DNA of 64,000 bases from Fratercula arctica (taxonomy: Eukaryota; Chordata; Aves; Charadriiformes; Alcidae), in NCBI GenBank assembly GCA_947846985.1, contig CANTUZ010000025.1, forward strand, positions 9,174,100-9,238,099. The letters are read 5' to 3'. The position numbers were made by a program, and so were the translations under genes. Shown here piece by piece: positions 11,729-24,838 of this stretch. How positions within the stretch are numbered: position 1 is the first letter of the stretch; every line of letters begins with the position of its first letter. The notes beneath the pieces were generated by a model that saw only the letters and a list, made by a program, of their open reading frames with translations, was not told the DNA's origin and ran no database searches.

Positions 11729-12838
11729 CTAGTTTAAAGCCCTCTCAATGAGTCCTGATAACTCTTGTCCTAGAACCCTTTTTCCCCTGGAGGACAAGGT
11801 ATTCCTGCCTGTTACCAGCAGGCCAGGCGTTTTGTAGATCAGGCCATGATCAAAGAACCCAAAGTCCTGCCGGCAGCACCAAGCTCGAAGCCAGGCATTG
11901 ATCTGCTGGCTCCTCCTATTTACCCCCTCATCATTCCCCGCAACAGGGGGGATAGACGAGAACACAACTTGCGCTCCTGATCCCTTGACCAGGCGTCCCA
12001 GGGTCTTGAAATCTTTCTTCATTGCCCTTGGACTTCTTCTTGTTACCTCGTCGCTGCCTACCTGAAAGAGCAAAAGTGGATAGTAGTCTGAGGGCCGTAC
12101 CAGGGAAGGCAGCATCCTCTTCACGTCCTTGACCCGGGCCCCAGGGAGGCAGCAGACCTCCCTATGTACCGGGTCCAGCCTGCATATTGGGCCTTCCGCT
12201 CCCTTCAGTAATGAGTCACCTATGACAAGGACCCGTCTTTTCTTCCTTACCGCAGAGGTTTTGATGCGGGGGGAGGTCTGACTAGACCTTGCTGACGGCT
12301 CCAAGGTAGGAGAAGTAGGAGAAATATTGTGCTCGTCATCATCCAGGTTCCTCTGTAGAGCACTGTACCTGTTAAATAATGGCACCTGGGAAGATGGGGT
12401 AGTCACTGGGCAGTCTCGAATGCAGCGCCTGTTGCGCCGTGCAGGAACTTCCTGCCATTGCCCCCTGTCCTCCAGGTTACTGCCTTCAGTTGAGGTGACA
12501 GAGGATAGGGAGCTCTCTGTTGCAGGGGTTCTATCTGCCTGCTGGGTTTCTGTCATGGGATGCAGGATTCTACTCCAGGAATCTATCATCTCCCTCTCGC
12601 ATTCCCTGATGCTCCTCAATCTACTTACCTCCTCCCTGAGCTCCATGACTAATTGGAGAAGATCCTCTACCTGGGCACATCTCCTACAGGCATGCCCATC
12701 ATTGCCATCTGACACTGGCGTAAGAGCAGGGCATACCCTAGAGCCTGATGTCTGTGTGGTAACATGTTCCCACAAGAGTACTGTCTGAGAGGCGGCATCA
12801 GACCTGGTGGTTGTGGAGCTCATGGACGCCACAGTCAT
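11729..12838 (-). CDS. CR1 ORF1: coiled-coil / SGNH-esterase-like protein
   Basis: ORF1 is the accessory protein of CR1. I start it at the first in-frame ATG, 12838 (KMTVAS), giving about 369 aa. The upstream open codons are GTG/GTA repeats without an ATG. A Cys pair (ACRRCAQ) precedes a Leu/Glu-rich heptad-like stretch ([20 protein letters not shown]). A Ser/Thr-rich linker, a basic stretch ([10 protein letters not shown]) and a GDSL/SGNH-hydrolase-like half follow, with [11 protein letters not shown] as the nucleophile block. The usual C-terminal D-x-x-H block before LS..GK is not present (it reads [12 protein letters not shown]), so esterase activity is doubtful. ORF1 ends GCT TTA AAC TAG, a perfect in-register TTTAAAC slippery heptamer at its stop. 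Confidence 0.88.
   Translation of the reverse strand: MTVASMSSTTTRSDAASQTVLLWEHVTTQTSGSRVCPALTPVSDGNDGHACRRCAQVEDLLQLVMELREEVSRLRSIRECEREMIDSWSRILHPMTETQQADRTPATESSLSSVTSTEGSNLEDRGQWQEVPARRNRRCIRDCPVTTPSSQVPLFNRYSALQRNLDDDEHNISPTSPTLEPSARSSQTSPRIKTSAVRKKRRVLVIGDSLLKGAEGPICRLDPVHREVCCLPGARVKDVKRMLPSLVRPSDYYPLLLFQVGSDEVTRRSPRAMKKDFKTLGRLVKGSGAQVVFSSIPPVAGNDEGVNRRSQQINAWLRAWCCRQDFGFFDHGLIYKTPGLLVTGRNTLSSRGKRVLGQELSGLIERALN
11732..11738 (-). promoter_or_regulatory. Candidate -1 ribosomal frameshift site TTTAAAC
   Basis: On the minus strand the heptamer T TTA AAC sits in the ORF1 reading phase and is followed directly by the ORF1 stop TAG (11731-11729). Slipping back one base gives CTA GAT TTG AAG, which is exactly the open frame of ORF2. 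About 10 nt downstream lies a G-rich run (GGGGGGTGGGGATGG, then GGG). About 27 nt downstream CTGGGC can pair with GCTCAG, enclosing a CTGGT/GCCAG hairpin. UUUAAAC is a well known slippery sequence in viruses. Its use here is inference. Confidence 0.6.
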
Positions 12839-13326
12839 CTTGCAAGTAGTTACCACTACCACTACCTGGCCGGGTTAGCAGTCTTTCAGCTCTATCCTAC
12901 ACGAACTGCTGTGCAGACCGCTGTGATTGGACTGGTGTGTCACACCCTGCTTGGCCACCCCCCTTCTCCAGCCCAGGAAGTACCCTCTTGTCGTGGTGCA
13001 CCTGGGTGGTTCCTCGGGTCACACCCAGGGAACACCCACTTGCAGCTCGTTTGCTCAGTGCACAGCAACCAGGTTGCTGTTCTCCCGAAGGGCTTCTTTT
13101 ATGAGGGGGGAGAGTGGTCCCACCCCCTGCTCGTTAACACCTGCCGCAGGGAGTGGTGGCTCCGCCCTCTGCTCCTCAGCTGCCCCCGCCCCCCAGAAGT
13201 GCCGGGTACCGGCTCGGGCTGGCCCCTTTTCCTGGCTTTAAAAGCCTCGAAAAGGAGCCCCTGGCTGACCCTTCTTTGCTGTGATTTCCTTTCCCAGCAC
13301 AGACTTACCTGCATTGGAGCTGATCT
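12839..13326 (-). promoter_or_regulatory. CR1 5' untranslated / internal promoter region
   Basis: About 490 bp of GC-rich sequence upstream of ORF1 on the minus strand ends abruptly in the interrupted older CR1. It contains GGGGGGCGGGGGCAG and GGGGGTGGG tracts and a short TATA-like CATAAAAGAAG (near 13095-13105). LINE 5' regions usually carry internal promoters. I see no defined start site, so the regulatory role is inferred from position. Confidence 0.55.
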
Positions 13327-14123
13327 CCTCTACCTTTCAGGTAGTTGTAGAGGGCAATGAGGTCTCCCCTCAGCCTCCTCTTCTCCAGACTAAGCATGCC
13401 CAGTTCCCTCAGCCTCTCCTCATATGGCTTGGTCTCCAGACCCCCCACCAGCTTGGTAGCTCTCCTCTGGACCCGCTCCAGCACTTCAATGTCCCTCTTG
13501 TACAGAGGGGCCCAGAACTGAACACAGTACTCAAGGTGAGGCCTCACCAGTGCCGAGTACAGAGGCACGATCACTTCCCTACTCCTGCTGGCCACGCTAT
13601 TCCTGATACAAGCCAGAATGCTGTTGGCCTTCTTGGCCACCTGGGCACGCTGCTGGCTCATGTTAAGCTGGCTGTCCACCAGCACCCCCAGGTCCTTTTC
13701 TGCTGGGCAGCTTTCTGGCCACTCTTCCCCAAGCCTGTAGCGTTGCTTGGGGTTGTTGTGACCGAAATGCAGGACCCGGCACTTGGCCTTATTAAACCTC
13801 ATACCATTGGCCTTGGCCCATCGATCCAGCCTGTCCAGGTCCCTCTGTAGAGCCTTCTTACCCTCAAGCAGATCAACACTCCCACCTAGTTTGGTGTCGT
13901 CTGCAAACTTACTGAGGGTGCACTCAATCCCCTCAGCCAGATCATTGATAAAGATATTAAACAAAACTGGTCCCAAAACTGAGCCCTGAGGGACACCACT
14001 GGTAACCAGCCGCCAAGAGGATTTCACAACTCTCTGGGCACGGCCATCCAGCCAGTTTTTAACCCAGCGAAGAGTACACTTGTCTATGCCATGATTCACC
14101 AGCTTCTCCAGGAGAATGCTGTT
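13327..14123 (-). mobile_element. Old CR1, RT part (other half of the interrupted copy)
   Basis: Minus-strand CR1 RT sequence reads from [17 protein letters not shown] through [33 protein letters not shown] and [17 protein letters not shown] to [14 protein letters not shown], where the young CR1 begins. Several residues before [10 protein letters not shown] are missing relative to the sister copy at 42177-43305, a small in-frame deletion. The 5' side is truncated near 14123 at CAGCATTCTCCTGGAG. It pairs with 8410-8716 as one element split by a later insertion. Confidence 0.9.
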
Positions 14124-17100
14124 TAATATATTAAACGCGACTGAACTGATAATGGTGAACTGGGCATCACTCAGAATTTAAACCTAGCCGCACTTAGCCT
14201 CCCACCTCAGTGAGGAGTGTTAGAATGCAAGGGGGTTTATCTTCTGCCAAAACCGCTTTGCCCCTTTCACGCAACAATTGCCCTTAAGAAAAAGCTATGC
14301 ATCAGTATTATACGGTGACATTTCCACCATTACAATTTGGCTCACTGGAAGTCATAAATTTAACGTTCTCCTGAATCTAAAAGTGTACCCTAAAAATGAA
14401 ATATTTTAAGTATATTGAGACATTGCCTCTCAATTCCTTATTAAATGTATCTATTTCTTCACTTAAATTCTTTAAAATTGCCCCTGTATCAGAGATGGTG
14501 GAAAGTATAGTATAAAGAACAGTGCACATGTGACATTAGAAGGATCACTGTCTTCTTGTCTTAGTTTTTTAGCTCAAAGACCTAAAGCATCTCTTTGAAT
14601 TCTTGTCCAACTTAATGTGCTGAATGATATAGGGAAATCTGACCAACAGCCACAATGCTTTTGCTTTTGCTGAAACAGTTTTGTTCATAAGTGACTAAAA
14701 AGTTTAATTAGGTCTATTACTCACAACAGTATCAGTACAACTACCAAAGAGCTCCTTTCAAGGTCAAATTGACTCCTTGTCAGTAAACACACACAGAAAG
14801 GCAGATCCTTGCAGTCCCTTTAGTACTTTAGTTCTGATGCCTTAATCATTCAAACACCACTCCAGGTATTTAACTTCAAGTTCATAAGTGAGAAAGGCTT
14901 CATTCATGTACTTAAATGTGAAAAATTCTTTGCAGGATTAGGACTTAATTTGTGATCAAAAGCAACAAACAGTTTAAAATATACATACAGAGGGAATGGA
15001 TGAGGAAATATGGGAGAAAAGGCAATGAATACAGATGAACATCAAAGCTAGATGGTTGAAAGAGGTATTTTTTCTAAAGGTTAATAAGACATTAGGATAG
15101 AATTCCAAAGCAGAAAGAACATGAAGATTTCCAAAGTTACTTTAAAAACACCAACTATCTTGACAGCTATATTAGAGTCCAAAGGAGATGTATTTTTTTG
15201 CCTTTGATTTGAATTTGATTGTTTCTCTTGTCATGTCTTGCCATCACAAATCAGTAAAGAACATGAGCAAGAGAAAAAGGCAAGCAATTTTCTCTGAGAT
15301 TTCCCTTTGTTTTAGAATTTATTTACTTCTAGGTCACTAAATCCCATGTTGGAAAACCTGCTCTATCCCTTTTTTACCAGGCACTTCAAATAAAAAGTGC
15401 TGAAAGAAGTGTTAGAAAGGAGTTAGTATATGAATTAGGTCCCCTGTCAATTAGGGATTTTTACTATGTTTTTCCATTCATAGTTGCACATGTGTCTGTT
15501 AGAATAAGATCAATGAACTACTAATGGCATCTTCATGTGAACAGTACATCGAAAAGGAATATCCAAAGCACTGACTGTTTACTTTTGATATTGAAAGTGT
15601 AGAACAGAGTATTTGACTTCACTTTTCCTGGCATTTAGATCTAGTTCTACTACTCAGTTCTAAAAACCCTTTCATATATGAATAGGTCTTTCTTGTGTGG
15701 ATATTTTCCATCTACACTATCAGCTTGCAAAGATTATTTTTTTCCTTTCAAAATTATCACTTGAAATCTATATGATCGTAATCATCATGATGGCATTTTC
15801 AGAGCATTATGGCCATGGGAGATAATATATTTAAATGTAGGCATTATTTTAAATGCATATAATTTCTTAGAGTGGATATTACCAGAGTTATACAATAATC
15901 TGTTATATAAATATATACAGTCTGAAACCTATTATTAAAAATAGGGTTTTTTTTTTCATAAACACTTAAAAGTCATGCTCACACTAATGGCACACTGATG
16001 GAATACAATACACTATATCAATTCAGAGGACTGGTAATGTCACATGAGGACTTAAGTTCTTTTAACTATTGCCTCAATTAAGTGTCAACCTCTTTTTTGT
16101 AACTATAAGGGAATCCCAAAAAAACCTTTAAAACAAAAAGAAAGCAGAACACATAAAGCCAAGATTATCTACATCTTCATTACTTGCAATTGTTTGCATT
16201 TTAGAAACAGGTTTAAGAACAGAAGTGTACTGTGCAGCATGATCATCACAACTATTACATAGTTTAATAGAGTTTGAAGAGGAAAAAAAAACAAACAAAA
16301 AAACCTACATACATGTGGAAAAGCCAGGTTTTGCACATTATTAACTTTCCAGATTAATTTAAAATGCAGTATATCTCTAAAGGCTGTGCTATAAATCATG
16401 AATTAAATACCTGCAGATTTCCTTAGTCTGAAAATAAAGAGTGTGTGTGGTGAGAATTTGTAAGAAAAAAGAAAAAAAAAGGGGAGTACGCCTTGGATGT
16501 AGTGACATGAAACAGGGCCCTTAAAGAAGAGTGGTGGGAAGTGAGAACTTAAAGAGGAATAATAAAGGCCAAAAGAGGTTTGGCGACGGATCAGGAATAG
16601 AAGATCCAGTGAGCTAGTCAGCCAACTACATACAGCTTTTAAATCCATTGCACAATGCAATCTGCCAAAGAGGCATCCCAAGAATAATATTGTATTTATC
16701 ACCTCAAGAATATTAAAAATGGACTTTCTTTGTAGCTAACCTTTAGAGAAGCAAATAGAGTAAATTCAATGATTACATTGTTTTATTTGAATAATCTAAT
16801 AATTAAAATATTATTAAAACTATATATTTTTAAACCACTAGATATGTTTTCAAGGTTTATTTAATTTAGTCTCAGATGATTATTTGATGACAACCACAGC
16901 AGAATGCATTCTTTTACTACATAGTTTAGGCTACAAGATTTTAAGTAATATTTATACATTTACTGCATAATGGCCTAAGTGTGCAGGTTTTTATTTATAC
17001 TGTAAATTTCTTTGCCTTAAATATTGCACACTGCTATTGCAGCCAAAACTTTGCTAGTACTTAGCTATTCAGTACTCTATTTAGCTATCTAGCTTCATGT

Positions 17101-17653
17101 TCCTCTGTTCCCATAACCAATTATTCTTCTTTTCAAGAAGAGATCTGAACAATGTGAGAAACAATAAACTCAATGCCAGCAAAAAAAATTAAAATAAGAA
17201 CAAACAGACCTGACAAATCAATACAAGTACAAAAGTAACTTCAAAACATAGCTTTAAATCAAAAAGGTAAAGCCAACACAACAGATTTCATGTTTCGAGA
17301 TTAATACAACGCGAATCTGATCTCATTTAACTGAAATCAGGGAAAATTCTGTAGTACACTTTACAAGGAGCAGGATCAAGTGTTCTGGGCTCCTTTTTTT
17401 CCCCTAAAATTAAAGAATGTTTCTCCAGCTCACTGTAACCCACACATTTTTGTGTATAGTACACACAAATGACTCAAGCAAAAGATGCACCATAAGGATT
17501 AAAATGTACCCTTTGCTTACATATGATGGCACCAGACAGTATGCTATCAGAAATCTGTAACCCACTACTGCATCTAACTAAAGATTTATGTTATAAAGGA
17601 ATATATACAAATGACTAAGCAGAACACTCAGCATAAGGATTAAGACTTCTTAC
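14124..17653. other. Intronic sequence, no gene seen
   Basis: AT-rich, with short chance open frames only. No transposon end or RNA gene was recognised. This is the near part of the ADAMTS6 intron downstream of the exon at 17654-17795; the following ADAMTS6 exon was not found. Confidence 0.6.
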
Positions 17654-17795
17654 CCCATATTTACATTGGCGAGATGTTGCTCCATACTGGAAGCGACACT
17701 GTTCATCAGCATCATACACCTGACCTGGGGCCACAGCTGGATAAAGAAATTCACGCTTGGGAGGCTCATTATGAAGGCAAGTACCACGGCCCGAA
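17654..17795 (-). CDS. ADAMTS6: ADAMTS6 exon: end of metalloprotease, start of disintegrin-like domain
   Basis: This is a 142-bp coding exon of a secreted zinc metalloprotease. Codons read [20 protein letters not shown], then [18 protein letters not shown] and ATSRQCKYG. That is the end of the catalytic domain and the opening Cys residues of the disintegrin-like domain. The acceptor is ...TTGAACAG|TTCGGG and the donor GGG|GTAAGA. The first base completes the Asp codon left by the exon at 23745-23891 (GA|T). The wording fits ADAMTS6 better than its close paralogue ADAMTS10, judging from remembered vertebrate proteins. Codons are intact. The exon lies in ADAMTS6 order downstream of the other three exons. 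Confidence 0.96.
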
Positions 17796-18038
17796 CTGTT
17801 CAACATAAAGGACCAAAGGAATTAGGAATTCTACTGACTGTAAATCACAGTAATGATATTATGTATCTAGTTCTTACTTTTAATAGCACTGGGTGTGAAA
17901 CAAATATGATTGAAATAAACAAACAGTAAGATGGTACACCCATAGCAAAGATAAAAAATAATTAGAGGGAATTAAGAGATTAAAATAATTTCCATCATTA
18001 TTTTCTCTAACATTGGACACTTAAGATTCAGCTGCACA
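17796..18038. other. Intron start region, no feature
   Basis: This is sequence immediately upstream of the exon at 17654-17795 in gene direction. I see nothing beyond the acceptor of that exon. Confidence 0.5.
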
Positions 18039-18132
18039 GGGTGCTGGGCCATCTTGTCTAGATTGTGCTTTTGCCAAGAAAGGTTGGACCAGATGATCCT
18101 TGAAGTCCCTTCCAACCTGGTATTCTATGATA
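18039..18132 (+). repeat. CR1-like 3' tail fragment
   Basis: A short fragment contains TTGGACCAGATGATCCTTGA, then GTCCCTTCCAACCTGG and TATTCTATGAT. That is the typical end of avian CR1-type elements, preceded by GGTGCTGGGCCATCTTGTC. There is no coding content. Confidence 0.75.
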
Positions 18133-19756
18133 TTAAAAAAATGCTTATTTTAGATTGTGAAATACATTTCATATATTAACCTTTTAAAATACAATAATTT
18201 CTGAGCCACACAAGACTGATTTTCATTTTTGTTTTAAGATTCCTATTTGTTTTCACTGAAGAATAGATACATTTGGTCATAGAATAAAAAATAAACAAAT
18301 TAAGCAAATAAATTAAATTTACAATTCTTAATGACCCTTCTGATCCTTCAAAAAGCTAAGTACAATCTTGTAGATATGAGCAGCTCAACTGGCTTATATA
18401 AAAGTAAAACACATTTAAATTTCAACATGATTAAATGTTTATAGGATTAGGACCTTAACATGCATGCTTTACTTCTATTAGAATGAACAAAATAGTTACA
18501 GTGGTAAAAATTCTCCTGGATCTTCAAATTTACCTATACTTGGGTGAGTGACAAAATTTGTATGGATCCAAGGATCTTTTCTATTGTATTAATAATATTT
18601 AGTCTTCAAAAATTCATGTTGGAACTAAGATCATCATCTTTGAAAATTTTAATATTGTCTTCTTTTCACTGTTTTGTTTGGTGGGTTTTTTGGGTTTTTT
18701 TTTTTCAAAATATGCCCATATTCAACCACAATATTTTAGTGTAGTGGAACAAATAACAAAGAAAGCCAAAGGCAGACATACCTCTCTTTAGAAAACTTTG
18801 TAATTTGCTAAATATAATTATTCAGTTTTATTTAGTCAGTGTGCATATAAAAGAGGACAGATGCTTTTTTACTTTAATTTCACATGTGAATAAGTGAGGA
18901 TTTTTAAAGAATTCTTATGCCAACACTTTAAATTTTTTTCCGTCATTCCTACAAATTTTGCCAGCACTTATGTTTTTTTTCAAAATCTTTTCCATGCACC
19001 TTGCCAAAGGAACATAATTTCAGAAGTGAATATTCTACACTGTTTCTTGGAGATCTCCAATTTTCTATACTTTTTATCTGCAGATAAAAAAGAGCAAAAA
19101 GCCCCCTTTAACCATACATTTTATGTTCTCATTTTAACCCTATTTTATTCATTTCAAACCCTTTGGAAAAACAAAGAAACAAACAACTGCCAACCATTTC
19201 AGAAGAATGCAAACAGCAACTAAGGCAATAAGCAGGTAAATACAGAAAAAAATATAATATTCAGTTACTAATCCAAACGAATTTAATGTGATTCACCTGC
19301 ACATAACACCACCACCCCACAACTCAGTTGAAATCTACCTTTAAAACATCACACGTGTGGTTCTGGCATAAAAAAAAAAAAAATGTACTTGCCTCTTTAT
19401 TCCAGTTTTATTTATTGCAAGCATATAAATTTTCTAATAGCAGAAGCTGGGAAACTATCCTACATTCTTTCTGAATCTAAATATTTCAGTGTTGTATTTT
19501 GCATGTATGAGGAGTACACTTTAATAATTCCAATATGGAAATAACTCAAATACAATCTGATCTTTCTGTATTGTTTGGACCAAACTGCATACAGAAACTT
19601 TGCTTAAATAAGCAGTGGGAAGTTTAGCATTTGACAACAGCTTGAGCTCATACTGCATATAATGGGAATATTTCCATAGATTCCAATAGTGTACAGGTTG
19701 ATCTGTAAACCGTGATCCTGTAAACAGACAGCACAGCATTTAAAAACTCTTATTAC

Positions 19757-19789
19757 CTTTGATGACTCTCTCCGTAGGCATATGGACCC
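19757..19789 (-). other. Candidate 33-nt in-frame ADAMTS6 microexon
   Basis: On the minus strand a 33-nt stretch is bounded by ...CCAATCTGTTCAG and GTAATAAG, an acceptor-donor arrangement. It lies between two proven exons whose junction phase is GA|T. Inserted there it stays open and adds GPYAYGESHQS-like residues without changing the downstream frame. The polypyrimidine tract is weak and I know of no such ADAMTS6 isoform, so this could be chance. Confidence 0.3.
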
Positions 19790-22700
19790 CTGAACAGATT
19801 GGATTACATAATCAGATCTAAATCTTTAAATGCACTGAACCTGTAAATTAAAGCCTATACCTACTCTACAAGACGTATAATTGCACAAATGTAAGTCAAA
19901 ATCCTTGTAGCAAATACAAAAATATGCCTGTTCTGCTCTAATGACAGGATTTTAATCATAATTCAGTCTATCTTTCACTCTAACATAAAGCTTGACACAC
20001 AAACTATTATGTGCTAGAAGGAAAGTTTTCCCCAGGAAAAAAATGGGTTTCCTTGGCCATTTCAAAGCCTATGCTGACTGGTCATCCTTCTTGGGAGTTC
20101 TGAATGATCGATTAGTAATACATAGCTTTGCTTTGTCTTTATTCCCTTCTTTAAAGCCATATTCATCCTCTATCCTGCCATCCTGCAAAATAAATTGTTT
20201 TCCCAACTAGTGTCTGACTGAATTGATACCTTCCAAGTGATATTTAATGTCTGTTCCTCAGTACCATCAGTCTGGAAAATTTGTTTCTGGGTGTACTTTT
20301 TAGAAAGTCTTGAAAAAGAGGAGGGTGAAGCTGAGGCTCAACTTTCAACATCACCAGGATGACTTCTGTTTCAAAATTCTTCTGCCTGATGAGAAAGGAC
20401 AGTGTGGTATCTACACTACAAAATGGCACACAGTGCAAAACTCCTGTAGCAAATGGTGACCCAAGTGGGTAAACTGGTAAATCCACATGAACCTACCTTA
20501 CCATATAATACTGTGAACATTTAATGAGCTTCTAGCTGAATGCATTCCCGCTGCATTATCTTGGTGCCATGATAGCCCTGCCCAAAGCCATACTCACTAA
20601 GCACAAAAAAAACCACTTGTCTTCCTTGTTTGTGGTCTAGCAGGTCCTGTCCCAGCTGTTTTCCCATTCTTGAGGAAAAATGGCGAGAAAGGGGGCAGAG
20701 TCTAATCTATCTGGAATAAACATCTGCAGATGGAGATAACATCTTGAGGGATTGCCTCTAAAGCTCTAAATCAGCATCTTCGTCATCTGTTGCCAAGTTG
20801 TGAAGAAGTATTAGAAAAAAAAAGGAATAATTTTTCCTGTCTGGATGCAGAATGTTCTGCTATTTATAGGAGGAGTCAGGGAATTGCTACCACATGAAAC
20901 TGAATATTTCTTTGCTTCTTGTTCACTGATCATTACCTGCAACAGAAAAGCCTCTGCTCTTAAAGCTGTTCTGCCTCAAGGAAAGGTGTGAATGGGTAAA
21001 AAAGAAGTGATCTAGGCTTCTGACAGCTGTCATTCAGGTACCTGTGTAACTCTATCTTAACAGCTTCCTGCTGTCATTGAGAAGATGGCATGAAAAGCTG
21101 GGGAGAAGATTAGAAATGAGAAAAAAACTACAGTTTTACAGACTATTCTACTTTGTGAAATAATAAAACAATTATTTCAAGAAAAAAGTATCAAATCATT
21201 TGTAGATTAAATTAGAACCACAAACAATAAGAAGCATGGATTTATAATGAACAGATCATGTTTGAGAAATCTGACATTTTTAAAGACAGATTGCAAAATT
21301 AGTAAATGGAGAAGTTATCTTTGTCTCTTAGTATGTTATTTAACACAGTATCCTATACAATTGGAAAATCTATTCATAATTGCAATGCATAGAAGAATGT
21401 TTATCCAAGGTGTCTTTGAAAAAAATAACATCTACATTCTAGGTTACAAAAATATAGCCAAAATATTATAAAAGATAATTTATTATTTGAGCTGCTATTT
21501 CTAGAGGATTTTTTACTCTAGCTCAAATACTACTTAGTATCTTCAGTAATGATTTTTCATTAAATTCACAGATGGTAGTAATTAAAGTAGAGTTGCAAAC
21601 ACTGGCAATGATAGAGAAGTATCTCAAAAAACCTCAAGAGATTAGAACTACGGGAATAGATTCACCAGAGTACTATTCTGGCTTTATGCTAGTATAACTA
21701 CAATTTCAGTGGCGTTCCCCAGACTTAAAAATAAAACTTAATAGCGAATTAAACCTGGGGAATGGAAAAGAATAATGGAGATGCTAAAAGTAAAAAATAA
21801 ATAAAAAGATTTAAACATAAAGTAGAGGAGGCACAAACTAAACGTTTTTAACTGACAGTAAAAAATCGAAAGATCACAGCATACATATCAAGTAATGAAA
21901 CAAGAAAGTTTGTTCAGACTGAAATTTAAACTGTGCGGGAACTTTATGAACATCTCTATTACATTTGCAAACAGCATAATACAAGCCACAGAATTTTACC
22001 ATGTTTCTTTCTCAAAAGCCATAAATAAGAAATGACTGCTTAGCTACCTGTGGAATTACATCTTCATCAATAGACAACTTATTTTCAGGACAATTATGAG
22101 TTCAAACTGGAGTTCAGAAGAGAGCAACAAATAGAAGTAAGATGAGACAGAGAAGAGCAGAACTGAAACAGTAAGAAACAAACCCCCAAATGCTACAAGA
22201 AAATACCTGAACTGTAAGCTGACAGTCAGAACTACCAAGCTGCAAAATAATCTTTCAGAAGAGATGCGAAAACCCTATTCTTTGTCATAGTTAATACCAG
22301 GCTGCATGACATACTAGAAAGACTACTAATGGGAACAGTGTTGAATTAACAGAAATTATTGGCAATGATGAAACAATGAATACATATATATATCTCACGA
22401 AAAAATCAACTTATATTGCGAGAAACCTGTATCACACATACATGTAGGATGACTTATTCAGTGTGCTTTAGTTTAGACACTCATCTTAAACACTCCAGTA
22501 CATAAAATTGGGTGGGTGCATAGTTCACTGGGGTGATACAAAATGCCATAACCTGATACAGAAACTGAGGAGAAGTATTTTCCTCTGAACAGCATTTAAC
22601 AAAAACATGAAATGCCTGTCTCTGCCCGCTGACTTTCTAGGAAGCTCAAACACCTCTTCAGAACAATTCAGTGCTCCTGTACATTGTGTGGGAAGCTACA

Positions 22701-22819
22701 TTTGAACCAATCTAAAGAAAATGTATTGGTCCAGATGGGTCCCTTCAGGTAAGATTCAGAATGCAGCACTTTATTCTGAGGTTAGATTCCTGAAAGAGGA
22801 GGAGAAGCCCATTTTGTTC

Positions 22820-22866
22820 TTAGTAGTCTAGTGGTTAGACCACTTGACTGGTTTAAGTCCATTTCC
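22820..22866 (+). repeat. Possible tRNA-derived (MIR-like) SINE remnant
   Basis: TAGTCTAGTGGTTAGACCAC resembles a tRNA A box as used in MIR-type SINEs. GGTTTAAGTCC, 19 nt further on, resembles a B box (GGTTCRANNCC). The spacing is too short for a functional tRNA, so this would be a decayed fragment with an internal deletion. Confidence 0.4.
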
Positions 22867-23743
22867 TAAAACACAGTGTCTGAATTATTGAACAACCTTT
22901 ACTTCTAAAAGGAATGATTGCACTGATGACACTGAACCTACCAACCAACTGCCATTTGCTCCCATGAAGCCCGTCATGCACATTTTTAAAAATCCTGTTA
23001 TTAACATGGTCTCAGTGAACTAACAGTTCTGTGTGTGTCTTCCACAACTTAAAACACATACAAAGGCTTCATTATGCATGATGTATACCAATGTATATGA
23101 ATATGAGCACATTTTTGAGACTAACATATTTTGTCTTTAAATTTTTTCATACAGAAGTAAAATTTCAGGTAGCAATCTATTTCTGGATAGAAATCACCAC
23201 AGAAGTATAGGTTAGCACAATTTTAAGATATTAATATAAAGATCTATGCCAAACTCTCCTATGATCTCCTATTCTTGCTAAAGGTACCAAAGAACAATGA
23301 TAGAAAAAAACCCACAAGACTGCATTAAAAAATCAGGAAAATGAAATGTACAAGGAACAGGGCTAGAACGTTGTTCCTTTCATTCGATTCCCTCACATTA
23401 TGCGTGCATTTAAAAAAAAATACTTCCCATCATTCATAAACAGTCAGGCCTTCTCTATTTCTCACCCTCAGATTACTTTAGTAATAAAATTATGATCAGC
23501 ACTTGAAAATATTTTGAATAGATTGAAAATGAGAACTGTAAGGTGGGGAATGGAGCAGAAGAAGCTTTTACCATTACATAGGAAAAGGACTCTACAATAT
23601 AAAATCCTTAAGTAACTTGATATACTTCTATCTGTTCATTCTAAAAATGTAAACCATCAGAACAGGTCACTGTCTCTCTACTGTTTGTTCTAAAAGGTGT
23701 GCATTTTTGTAACAAATAATGATTTTTCTTGGGAGATTACTTA

Positions 23744-24838
<1,095 letters not shown>

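Larger units (their letters stand above)
8717..13326 (-). mobile_element. Full-length CR1 LINE with 5' region, ORF1 and ORF2 open
   Basis: At about 4.6 kb this matches a complete CR1. It has a GC-rich 5' region (about 12839-13326), ORF1 (12838-11729), ORF2 (11726-8787) and a short 3' UTR ending at 8717 in the CR1 terminal motif. It is inserted into an older CR1, whose two halves flank it (8410-8716 and 13327-14123) and join up to within about 15 bp. Most CR1 copies are strongly 5'-truncated, so a complete copy with two open frames is uncommon. It lies in the sense orientation relative to ADAMTS6. Confidence 0.92.

Noticed and set aside
12327..13360. Plus-strand open frames of 100-200 codons opposite CR1 ORF1 and its 5' region
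   Set aside because: They are GC-rich antisense frames with no domain or start context; the minus strand carries the CR1 genes.
1..17653. Searched for the next ADAMTS6 exon (disintegrin-like continuation ELWCLSKSNRC) on the minus strand
   Set aside because: Nothing resembling it was seen, so the intron probably continues beyond position 1.
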